A DNA stretch of 64,000 nt from Mucilaginibacter sp. PAMC 26640 (GTDB lineage: Bacteria > Bacteroidota > Bacteroidia > Sphingobacteriales > Sphingobacteriaceae). The notes under the pieces are model-generated. The model saw nothing but the letters and a program-made list of their open reading frames with translations. It was not told the origin of the DNA and made no database searches. Positions within the stretch are counted from its first letter, which is position 1. Each line of letters opens with the position of its first letter. The DNA lies in assembly GCA_001596135.1 (NCBI GenBank), contig CP014773.1, positions 3,100,001 through 3,164,000 of the forward strand. The letters run 5' to 3'. The translations under genes and the position numbers were made by a program. Below, one piece after another: positions 38,693 to 45,954 of the stretch.

Positions 38693-40192
38693 ATGTATAA
38701 TATCAAGGTTTTAGCGGTAGTTTTTTTCCAGACTGTTTTAATGGGAGGGTCAGCTGGTTTTGCGCAGCCTTTGCAAACCCGCGTCAAGCGGCAAATGAAA
38801 GTCCTTGAGGGTGATATTAAATATGCAATAGCTAAAGCCTATCCAGCATCGGTCTTATTGTGGGAAACCGAACAGGAAACCGGCAACAGAATAAGCGCGC
38901 AATTCAGCGGTGTGGTAGTGAGTGCAGATGGCGTAATATTGAGCGCAGCGCATGTGGTAACGGCCGGAAAGACTTATAACGTTATTTTTCCTGATGGTAA
39001 GGAGTGCTGTGCTAAGGGACTTGGCCGGATCAGTTTCCCACCCGATAATATGTTGCCGGATGCGGCCATGCTTAAGATCGTTCAAAAAGGTTCCTGGCCC
39101 TTTGCAGCAATGGCCTGGTCCGCTTCATTGCAGGTGAACCAACCTTGCATCAGCATCGCCTACCCGGAAACTGTGGAACAGCGCAAACCAGATGTGCGAT
39201 TCGGCCACATCACTGTTTTAAAAAACGAATTTGGTTTCCTGCAATCGAGTTGCCTGATGGAGCCAGGCGATTCGGGTGGTCCTTTATTTGACCTCTCCGG
39301 CCGTGTTATCGGGATCCATAGCGGGATCCAGGTGCCCGAGATAATAAATTACGAAGTTCCGATTGATATTTTCCGCCGTTACTGGCTTGCTTTAAGCAAA
39401 GTGGAAAGTTATACGGCTTTACCTGCCGATACCTCTTTTTACGAAAAAGATCCGTTAGCGGGCGGCATTGCTGAACAAAGGCAGTCAGCTTTATGGCAGG
39501 GATTAGATCAAATTGGTGCGAAACTCAACGAAAGTTGCCTGAAGATCACCAGTAAGGTAGATGGCAGGCAGCAGCAAATAACCGGCACCTTAATCTCGTT
39601 GGGAGGTCTGGCCCCGGCAAAAGCAATTGCAGCAAAAGATATTTTGATCAGCAAAAGTTCTATGGTGGGGGAGTCGCCTTCCGCAACCTTGCCAAATGGC
39701 AGCTCAGTTGCGTTGACTGTTTTAGCAAGAAGCAAAGAAATTGACCTAATACTTCTGCTGCCGGAAAAAAAATTGGGGACAGGCATCAGATTAACCACCT
39801 TTGAACAGAACCCAATCGATTTTGCGGATGTAGGCACTTTACTGATATCCCCGAGACCGGATTCAATGGCGCTTACAGGCGTATTAAGTTCGATGGATAT
39901 CAACCTTCCGCCCAAAACGAGCTATGGTTATATAGGCGCTGCTGCGGTCTTTAGATATGATCAACTGGTGTTAGATCGCGTTCAGTTGGGTAGCGCAGCT
40001 GAGGCTGGTGGTATGCAAAAGGGTGATATAATCAAATCTGTTAATGGCCTTACCGTCAATGATGAGCTAGACTTTGTAAAAGCCCTCCGAAAACACCTCG
40101 CCGGTGATACTATTACGCTTGCTGCGTTACGGGCAGGGGAAGAGATCCAAAAAGTGATTGTTTTAAAATACCCCCCCCCAAAAGCTGAATAA
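38693..40192 (+). CDS. Trypsin-like serine protease with PDZ domain, 3' part out of frame
   Basis: A 499-residue secreted protein with a signal peptide (about residues 1-25). The first chymotrypsin-fold domain has a full triad region: His in SAAHVVTAG near residue 85, Asp in DAAMLKI near 122, and Ser in EPGDSGGPLFD near 192. A second, degenerate protease-like domain spans about 270-430, with a PDZ domain near 440-495 (GSAAEAGGMQKGDIIKSVNG) inserted before its last strands. The frame ends just after a nine-C run (40171-40179), although the family-like sequence continues in another frame to 40421. It probably acts in the periplasm or at the surface. Confidence 0.8.
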   Translation: MYNIKVLAVVFFQTVLMGGSAGFAQPLQTRVKRQMKVLEGDIKYAIAKAYPASVLLWETEQETGNRISAQFSGVVVSADGVILSAAHVVTAGKTYNVIFPDGKECCAKGLGRISFPPDNMLPDAAMLKIVQKGSWPFAAMAWSASLQVNQPCISIAYPETVEQRKPDVRFGHITVLKNEFGFLQSSCLMEPGDSGGPLFDLSGRVIGIHSGIQVPEIINYEVPIDIFRRYWLALSKVESYTALPADTSFYEKDPLAGGIAEQRQSALWQGLDQIGAKLNESCLKITSKVDGRQQQITGTLISLGGLAPAKAIAAKDILISKSSMVGESPSATLPNGSSVALTVLARSKEIDLILLLPEKKLGTGIRLTTFEQNPIDFADVGTLLISPRPDSMALTGVLSSMDINLPPKTSYGYIGAAAVFRYDQLVLDRVQLGSAAEAGGMQKGDIIKSVNGLTVNDELDFVKALRKHLAGDTITLAALRAGEEIQKVIVLKYPPPKAE

Positions 40193-40421
40193 TCTCCCCG
40201 CAGAAATGTTTCAAGGTGGGAAAAGCAAACGAAGAGATGGATTTGATCAGGTAATTTTACAAGACGCAACTATTAGGCCGAGTGAATGTGGGGGACCTGT
40301 TTTTGACATAGAAGGTCGTATCAGAGGAATCAATATAGCCAGGCTAAGCAGGACGGCCACGGTGATCTTGCCTGCCTATTTGATAAATAAATTCATCAAT
40401 TTTTGGTTAAAAATAAAATAA
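40193..40421 (+). pseudogene. Out-of-frame 3' end of the serine protease
   Basis: From about 40193 a second frame reads FQGGKSKRRDGFDQVILQDA, IRPSECGGPVFDIEG and ATVILPAYLINKF to a TAA at 40419-40421. This supplies the last strands of the second protease domain. Removing one C from the nine-C run joins both frames into a single protein of about 575 residues. The nucleophile position here reads Glu-Cys-Gly-Gly-Pro, not Asp-Ser-Gly-Gly-Pro. No own promoter or separate start is convincing. Confidence 0.75.
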
Positions 40422-40612
40422 AATTACGGTATTTTAAATCTGAATAGTAGGTGTTTAGGATTGAAAATTGGTCTAAATTTCTAAGATAATTGGACCTGCA
40501 GGTGGTGTAAGATTTCGGGGTATGTAGCCTTTATTTCCCAAAATTGATAAATCGAATTAAGCCTTGTGGGCTTGGATAAATTTGCAAAAACAGAACGCTT
40601 CTAAATTAATCA

Positions 40613-40640
40613 AGCCCTTGCAGAAATGTGAGGGCTTTTT
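40613..40640 (+). terminator. Terminator downstream of the protease region
   Basis: AGCCCT (40613-40618) and AGGGCT (40631-40636) flank a 12-nt loop and are followed by a T run. It is short but well placed after the broken protease gene. Confidence 0.6.
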
Positions 40641-40898
40641 CAAACGCAGTATATAATACTCTGCAGCCTGCACACTGCATTCACAACATTTCTCGTAAAT
40701 CAGCCAGTTATAGTGAGCGTAAAACAAGTGTTAAACTTTAAAGTTGAGTATTTCATGACAGCAATAATTTTAATTTGGTCGCTAACCATTGGGGTGGTTG
40801 CACAAGTGAATCAAAAAGATAATATGAGGTAATTCTTTACCATGATCGTAAATTGAAAATATTTTAACCACTGATCAAAAAAGTTATCTTTGTTTCGG

Positions 40899-40968
40899 CA
40901 TATGGGCAGGGGTGCCTGTAGTCAATAGTGACCCTTCAGATCTTAAAAAATCTGAGGGGTCTTTTTTT
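40899..40968 (+). ncRNA. Candidate small RNA with own promoter and terminator
   Basis: TATCTTTG at 40885-40892 fits the -7 consensus. A transcript from about 40899 would end at an excellent terminator, GACCCTTCAGAT (40930-40941) pairing with ATCTGAGGGGTC (40950-40961) followed by eight T. The roughly 70-nt RNA would also contain GGCA...TGCC pairing near its start. There is no ORF. The -33 element is not clear, so the promoter remains tentative. Confidence 0.45.
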
Positions 40969-41038
40969 TGTAACCCAACCGTTACAGATTTCGTTATAAA
41001 GGTAACTATTGATTAATCTCACCCCAACCATTGATTAA

Positions 41039-41066
41039 TGCCTCGGCTAATTAGCCGGGCATTTTT
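41039..41066 (+). terminator. Terminator-like hairpin with upstream direct repeats
   Basis: TGCCTCGGCT (41039-41048) pairs with AGCCGGGCA (41053-41061) across an AATT loop with one wobble, followed by five T. Immediately upstream, ATTGATTAAT occurs twice (41008-41017 and 41030-41039), 22 bp apart. What transcript it ends is not clear; between 41067 and 41377 I see no gene. Confidence 0.6.
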
Positions 41067-41377
41067 CGTTTAAATAACGGCAAATGTTGTTCCGCAAAGA
41101 TTAGCTTTATAAAATAAAAATTTTTGAATTATGAATGGAGTAAGTTTAATTAACGCCGGGTGTTCCTGAACTTATAGAAAAGATGAAACAGATAATTGAA
41201 TAGTTTGAGACTATCAAATTAATCGATGGATCGTAAATTTAACCTCCCCGGCTTGAGCAAATTTTTGCCTTATAAATAGTCTTATACGGCGGCCCGTTTG
41301 AAAGCCATAGTTCACTAAAATTTAATCCCGGGGGGAAATTGATGTTACCGTCTCTGAATTCTATAAAATATTTTAAT

Positions 41378-41626
41378 TTAATCGGTATTAGACGAATGGT
41401 TTGCCCCTGATATGCCATTCATACTTGCGTTGATTGTAATGTATTCACACTCAATGGCATTTACTACCTTTTGAGGGGTATGATAAAGGTTGTTAATATA
41501 AGTAAGTGTTTTCTTAAATAAAGCCAGTTTCGAAGAATTCGGCTCTGATTTTATAACAAAGCCACTGTTATGTCCGCCGCCAACAAATCCCTAAGAAATA
41601 ATTCTATTATTGTGCGTATCCGCTTT
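41378..41626 (-). pseudogene. Decayed unidentified gene with an in-frame stop
   Basis: On the minus strand a frame reads KKADTHNNRIIS, TAG (41591-41593), GFVGGGHNSGFVIKSEPN, LALFKKTLTYINNLYHTPQK, VVNAIECEYITINASMNGIS and ends at a TAA at 41378-41380. The sequence is clearly protein-like but has no valid start and an internal stop, so it is a relic. It overlaps the last bases of the uvrA relic. No family recognised. Confidence 0.5.
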
Positions 41627-41627
41627 T

Positions 41628-41795
41628 TTAAGTGTTTAAATAGGTGAGCTGTACGGCTTTTTGTATTTAAGCTATAGGCGGGCGTACCTGCTGTCAGGAT
41701 ACGCCCGCCAGCTTCACCAGCACCAGGGCCATATCAATCACCCAATCACTCGCGGCGATCAACTTCATATCGTGTTCTATCAGGATATTTGTACC
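41628..41795 (-). pseudogene. C-terminal relic of an excinuclease UvrA-type gene
   Basis: The minus strand reads GTNILIEHDMKLIAASDWVI to DM. Restoring one base at about 41723 then gives GPGAGEAGGRILTAGTPA, followed by SRTAHLFKHLKK. This is the ATPase end of UvrA: the EHD/SDWVIDxGPGAG segment follows Walker B of the second nucleotide-binding domain. The remainder of the about 900-residue protein is absent, so the relic was left by deletion or rearrangement. The degenerate stretch up to 41924 could include more of it. Confidence 0.65.
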
Positions 41796-41924
41796 TATCA
41801 TACGGCACCAATATTGTTCCAGTGATTTCGTAAACGCTGCCTAAACTTTCATTCGGTACAGGCACCCTTTGTGGTATTCGCGAAACGGATTTTGCGTAAA
41901 TAATGCCCGGCCTAATAGCAAAAT

Positions 41925-42167
41925 CTAGTTATTCAAACTTGTTAGTTTCTCAGCGACCGATCGTAGCAGGGCATTATCAAGCGGTAAAGTTGATGCTTTA
42001 TCCGCCATCAATGCCCGGTACCCACATTCTTCATCCGGTTCGAATACAAAGCTATCATCATTAATAAGCACAGCAATACGGTGCGTATAGCCCCATCGCT
42101 CGAAACGTGCTTTAAATTCATGTTCAATACCTTGATGTTTGACGGCCAAAATAAACGGTTCGTTCAT
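41925..42167 (-). CDS. Conserved-looking small protein, 80 residues
   Basis: A soluble protein starting MNEPFILAVKHQGIEHEFKA, with acidic FVFEPDEECGYRALM and a helical C-terminus. No family is recognised with confidence. Its ATG at 42167 lies one base after the stop of the S1/P1 nuclease gene (42169), so the two are translationally coupled. It may act with the nuclease. Confidence 0.65.
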   Translation of the reverse strand: MNEPFILAVKHQGIEHEFKARFERWGYTHRIAVLINDDSFVFEPDEECGYRALMADKASTLPLDNALLRSVAEKLTSLNN

Positions 42168-42168
42168 A

Positions 42169-43260
42169 TTAAAATTTTATCCTGGCCGGATCGGTAATGA
42201 TGATCTCCGGTTTGCCTTTATAATCAATCACTTCGCCTTCCACCGTGATGGTCTTATTTTCCAATTTGCCGGCAAGGTCTTTGGCTTTTCCCTTGAGCGC
42301 AACAGTCAGCATTTGGTTAGGATAAGCTGCACCTAAATTGACCAGCACCATACTGCCGATGTCTTTGCTGCTAAATACCTGGCCTTGTGTCGTTACTGTT
42401 TTACCGATAGCGTTTTTGATTTCTTCCAGTTTAATTAATGTTGGAATTGTTGCAGCGGCAGCCTGGACAGGCGTAACGGCAACAACCGGCGGTGTAGCTG
42501 AATTGAATAATTTATTTAGTTCGCCAGCCAGGCGGATGCCCGCCTGGTCCACACGTGTATGAATAACCGGTAGATATTTCTGGTAATAAGATTCATCGAT
42601 CTGCTGACCGGGTTTCGTGGTCGCATAAAGTTCGCCGCTGATCTGGTAGCTCTCCCAAAGCCATTCCATCGGACTGTCTGACTGCCATTGTCTGATCTGA
42701 GTGCCTGTTGCAACGTCATAATTTTTCGCTATGTCGGCGTCGCTTAAACCTTCATGATCGATTAGCCTGCTGTCCCATAGGCTGTGCAAGTTAGTTCCCT
42801 TTTTATCGAAACGGATCTGGATGGTATTACCTCCCTTATCTTCTTTACGGGAAACATGCATGGGCTGATGTGCATCACCAACCAGGTGGATCAGGTATTT
42901 TAAAGCTTCATACCTTTGCTCTGAAGAAAGGCTTTTATCTTTTAGCTGGGCTTCGGTTTTCAGGATAGCGGTATAAACATTGTTATCGCTTTCACTTACT
43001 GCTTTCACAAAAGCATCGTGCGACAATCCTAAAGGTAAATTAGTGTAGTGCCATGGCGCGGTTTTCGGGTTCTTATTCTCATCGGCCCAAGTCGCAACGT
43101 CAGCCATACCTTCGCCCTTCAGGTAGGCCGAAACCACGTACGCTGTATTGCTGGTCAGGTGTTTCTGGGCGATAGTGGCGATAGCGCGGTGACCCTTAAA
43201 TCCCCAGGAGATCAGTGTGATGGAAACGCCTAGTAGGCAAATAATGGACAGTTTATTCAT
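42169..43260 (-). CDS. S1/P1-type zinc nuclease with C-terminal OB-like domain
   Basis: A 363-residue secreted protein with signal peptide cleavage before Trp19. The mature N-terminal Trp and His24 (WGFKGHR) are zinc ligands in the family. Further ligand motifs are seen in DVATWADE, APWHYTNLP, HLVGDAHQPMHV and NLHSLWDSRLID. It should degrade single-stranded DNA or RNA in the periplasm or outside. Beyond the nuclease domain (about residue 255) lies a linker rich in Ala/Pro/Val and a roughly 90-residue beta domain (GKTVTTQGQVFSSKDIGSMV) resembling OB-fold modules, which could bind nucleic acid. Confidence 0.88.
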   Translation of the reverse strand: MNKLSIICLLGVSITLISWGFKGHRAIATIAQKHLTSNTAYVVSAYLKGEGMADVATWADENKNPKTAPWHYTNLPLGLSHDAFVKAVSESDNNVYTAILKTEAQLKDKSLSSEQRYEALKYLIHLVGDAHQPMHVSRKEDKGGNTIQIRFDKKGTNLHSLWDSRLIDHEGLSDADIAKNYDVATGTQIRQWQSDSPMEWLWESYQISGELYATTKPGQQIDESYYQKYLPVIHTRVDQAGIRLAGELNKLFNSATPPVVAVTPVQAAAATIPTLIKLEEIKNAIGKTVTTQGQVFSSKDIGSMVLVNLGAAYPNQMLTVALKGKAKDLAGKLENKTITVEGEVIDYKGKPEIIITDPARIKF

Positions 43261-43569
43261 GCCGCTAAGATAAATGAGGTGGTGTTTAAAATTGAATGTT
43301 GTTGGTAAAATATCATATTAGCTAGAGAAAGTCAGGTTTATCCTGGATTGCATTGGTTTGATCGTTCTGGGGTACGGCATTGCCTCATTCACCAGATTGC
43401 TTTCTCCAAATACAAACGAAATAATAATGTTTGTCCTACTTATTTGGCGCTAAACTAAAATGTCTGAGAATGAGCTCTTGTTAGGTTTCAAAAAGTTTAA
43501 AATATAACGTCAAACCAAGACTGGTAACTTACGAATAGATTACGTTACATCATGATAGCTTTTATGTAA
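43261..43569. other. Intergenic, no gene seen
   Basis: About 310 bp between two minus-strand genes. It is AT-rich, with no convincing frame. It probably contains the promoter of the nuclease operon, but I did not identify a clear -7 element on the minus strand. Confidence 0.3.
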
Positions 43570-43848
43570 CTATTTTCCTTTTCTTTCTTTTCTAGTAGGT
43601 GAATGTTTTTTAAACTCAAAATCAAAGTTTAATAATTCTCTAGGATGGACACCTAATGCACTAGCTATGGCTTCTAAATTTGAAATTGCAAAATTACTTT
43701 TGCCGCTAAGCATTATCCACACTTGCTTTAACGTAAAACCGGTTCGGTCTACGATATCTTCTTGAACAATACCCTTTTCCGTTCGTATCTCCTCAATTCG
43801 CTTTGTCACCTTTTCGATGAATACTTGATTACGATACTTAACTGCCAT
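43570..43848 (-). CDS. XRE-family HTH regulator
   Basis: The 92-residue protein has one HTH_3 domain at about residues 12-68 (ERIEEIRTEKGIVQEDIVD, TLKQVWIMLSGKSNF, LEAIASALGVHPRELL) with a short basic tail. It is divergent from the structured leader at 43983-44166 and could regulate it, or itself, from the shared 370-bp region. Its target is unknown. Confidence 0.78.
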   Translation of the reverse strand: MAVKYRNQVFIEKVTKRIEEIRTEKGIVQEDIVDRTGFTLKQVWIMLSGKSNFAISNLEAIASALGVHPRELLNFDFEFKKHSPTRKERKGK

Positions 43849-43894
43849 TTACGCGTAAAGCAACCATCTAATATTGTTTTTTATTACGTCGATA

Positions 43895-43925
43895 TTGACT
43901 AAATGCAAACCATTTGTTATATTTG
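43895..43925 (+). promoter_or_regulatory. Bacteroidota-type promoter of the structured leader
   Basis: TTG at 43895-43897 and TATATTTG at 43918-43925 are exactly 20 bp apart. Transcription from about 43932 would give a leader of about 290 nt before the ORF at 44221. A second -7 match, TATTTTTG (43976-43983), lacks a -33 TTG. Confidence 0.65.
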
Positions 43926-43982
43926 ATAAATGAAATAAAGCTTAATAAACCCATAGGTGATTACGTCACTTATACTATTTTT

Positions 43983-44166
43983 GCGAATACTTCGAAAAAA
44001 TTGAAGCATTCGCTTTGAGTCTTGCTCCCGGAAATTACGACCTCCTAATAGAGCGCAAGATGAGAAGCCGGAATGCCCATACTACAGGTATGGGCGCCCT
44101 TCTTATTTGTGCTCTGGCTGTCGTAAGCCTCCGGGAACAATAAGTTGGGAACCATGCCTGTAGTAT
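43983..44166 (+). ncRNA. Structured RNA: two hairpins with a loop-tail alternative pairing
   Basis: Hairpin 1 is GCGAAT/CTTC (43983-43993) with GAAG/ATTCGC (44003-44013). A long rod (44022-44140) follows, with nested helices TCCCGGA/TCCGGGA, TTACGAC/GTCGTAA, AGAGC/GCTCT and, at the tip, GCCCATAC (44075-44082) with GTATGGGC (44088-44095) round a TACAG loop. The tip sequence ATACTACAGGTATGG (44079-44093) can instead pair with CCATGCCTGTAGTAT (44152-44166) over 15 positions, 14 Watson-Crick and one G-U. The two pairings exclude each other. It may be a riboswitch-like leader, a 6S-like RNA, or part of an inverted mobile sequence. Confidence 0.6.
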
Positions 44167-44220
44167 TTACAGAAATCAATCTCTCTTGCAGACTCCTGAT
44201 AATGAATTTTAATCATTAAC

Positions 44221-44499
44221 ATGGACGCGAAAAAAGCACTTCCTGAAATGCCTGAGTTTGATTCCCTAACTGAAATTATGGAGCGGTTTAACACTGTACC
44301 ATATGATCAGTTCCAGCTGGAGTTAAATGATTGGTTCTATAAGAACCTGGCCAAAAATCAGGAGGGAAGTGAACTGCAAAATCTGGAAAACCCCTGCATC
44401 GGAAAACTCCCGGCTTTAGTCTCTGAAATCTACCATCGCGCCGAATTGCTTGGCGCATTGTCAGTCGCTAAAATCACGACTGGGAATGAAAGCAAGTAA
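44221..44499 (+). CDS. Small orphan protein following the structured leader
   Basis: The 92-residue soluble protein starts MDAKKALPEMPEFDSLTEIM, has a helical pattern (FQLELNDWFYKNLAKN, KLPALVSEIYHRAELLGALS) and no signal peptide. No family recognised. Its ATG lies 54 bp after the alternative-pairing segment of the structured RNA, so its expression may be controlled by it. A strong hairpin follows at 44545-44595. Confidence 0.6.
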   Translation: MDAKKALPEMPEFDSLTEIMERFNTVPYDQFQLELNDWFYKNLAKNQEGSELQNLENPCIGKLPALVSEIYHRAELLGALSVAKITTGNESK

Positions 44500-44544
44500 A
44501 TTCATCGTATGGCAACTGGTCATCTGCCCGCCAGAATGATCAAT

Positions 44545-44595
44545 GGATAATGGCGACCCGGTCAGTTAATAGTTAAACACGGGTCGCTATTATCC
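44545..44595 (+). terminator. Strong hairpin, probable terminator or attenuator
   Basis: GGATAATGGCGACCCG (44545-44560) pairs with CGGGTCGCTATTATCC (44580-44595) over 16 positions, one of them G-U, round a 19-nt loop. The following T-rich stretch is interrupted (TTCGTTTTCGTTT). It separates the orphan gene from the second SusCD operon, which starts 45 bp later. Confidence 0.65.
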
Positions 44596-44639
44596 GCTTC
44601 GTTTTCGTTTCCAACTCCCAAATTTTAATTAATCATCTC

Positions 44640-45926
44640 ATGAAAAAAATAACGATTTTAATCGTAATGGGACTGCTATGCCTTTTTTTTGAGGCTCATT
44701 CCCAGTTTAAATATACCTCCCAGCCTTTAAAGATTGGTGATCAGGTACCGGACATTGTCATTCAAAATGTTGTCAATTATAATGCCGACCAAATTCATCT
44801 TTCCGACTTTAAAGATAAGCTGGTGATACTAGATTTTTGGGGCACATATTGTTTGCCCTGTGTGGAGCACTTTCCGCTTATTCAAGCACTTCAGACTAAA
44901 TTCCGAAATGACGTTTTTTTTCTGCCTGTAGATATCGATTCAAAATTCGATTCACCGTCGAGGATCATGGCGTTTTTTAAAGCACGAAGCAAGGTATTTA
45001 ACCTGCCGTCAGTAGTTCAGGATTCGGTCTTAAGAACTATGTTCAATGTTCAATATATGGGACGGTACGTCTGGATTAAAAATGGAATTGTCAAACAGAT
45101 AACTGATGCGGAGGAGGTTAACGAGCAAAACATTGCAGCAATTATTAGAAATCAAGAAGTGCCGCTACGCCAAATAGTAAAAGTAGAAAATGATTATACC
45201 AAACCCTTACTCGTCAACGGCAATGGCTCAACGGTGCCATTAATATATTGTATGCGAAGTATGCTTTTTCGATACACGCCACAGTTAACTGGGGGAGGTT
45301 TTGATACGGATTCGATTGGGAATGTAACTCGGATATATGATTATAATACCACGGTTCTCAATTTGATTCAATTAGCTAATCCAAGCTTCAACCATTTATT
45401 TAAACGTATCAAATTGCAGACCAAACATGCTGATATGATAAAGGACAATCCGCAAACAGATTCTGCACAGCGAAAGAACGTTTACGGATATGAAGCCATT
45501 TTTCCATCTGTTTCCAGGCAGATAGCCCTTCGATATGTTAAAGAAGATTTGGCGCGGTACTTTCCTTTTACACTTGACAGCGCAATAATCATAGACACTT
45601 GCTGGGTGATAAGATTATCAAATAAAAACAGTCGAAAACTTAGTGGTCCAAGTATATCAGAAACAAATATCTACGAACAACTCGGGGTGCCGGTTTACTT
45701 TTACAATCACCCATTAACAGAGTTAAGATTTGAGCTTGAATCTCTGTTTAAAGTACCGGTCTTAGATGAAACAGCCTATACTTCAAACGTTTGGCTCGAT
45801 TTACCTTCCGATACATCCGATCCGGTTAAAGTCTCGAAAAGCCTTCAGAAGCAAGGCTTCACATTAACCAAGGAGTTGCGGCCAATTGAATTCCTAATCG
45901 TAAAGGATCGCGACTATATCAATTAA
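44640..45926 (+). CDS. TlpA-like protein with large C-terminal extension
   Basis: A 428-residue secreted protein with a signal peptide (about residues 1-22). A thioredoxin-fold domain follows, with KIGDQVPDIVIQNV, LSDFKDKLVILDFWGTYC and the CLPC redox motif. The roughly 250-residue C-terminal region beyond residue 165 resembles DUF3738-like domains found in SusCD-linked TlpA proteins. It is the first gene of a TlpA-SusC-SusD operon, with 28 bp to SusC. It probably handles disulfides in proteins imported or secreted by that system. Confidence 0.85.
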   Translation: MKKITILIVMGLLCLFFEAHSQFKYTSQPLKIGDQVPDIVIQNVVNYNADQIHLSDFKDKLVILDFWGTYCLPCVEHFPLIQALQTKFRNDVFFLPVDIDSKFDSPSRIMAFFKARSKVFNLPSVVQDSVLRTMFNVQYMGRYVWIKNGIVKQITDAEEVNEQNIAAIIRNQEVPLRQIVKVENDYTKPLLVNGNGSTVPLIYCMRSMLFRYTPQLTGGGFDTDSIGNVTRIYDYNTTVLNLIQLANPSFNHLFKRIKLQTKHADMIKDNPQTDSAQRKNVYGYEAIFPSVSRQIALRYVKEDLARYFPFTLDSAIIIDTCWVIRLSNKNSRKLSGPSISETNIYEQLGVPVYFYNHPLTELRFELESLFKVPVLDETAYTSNVWLDLPSDTSDPVKVSKSLQKQGFTLTKELRPIEFLIVKDRDYIN

Positions 45927-45954
45927 CTAATTAACCTCCATTAAATAAATCAAA

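Noticed and set aside
41677..41709. Ten-bp GC-rich hairpin (GGCGGGCGTA with TACGCCCGCC) as terminator or regulatory RNA
   Set aside because: There is no T-tract on either strand, and the sequence is explained as UvrA-derived coding sequence (Gly-Gly-Arg-Ile-Leu-Thr-Ala-Gly-Thr-Pro).
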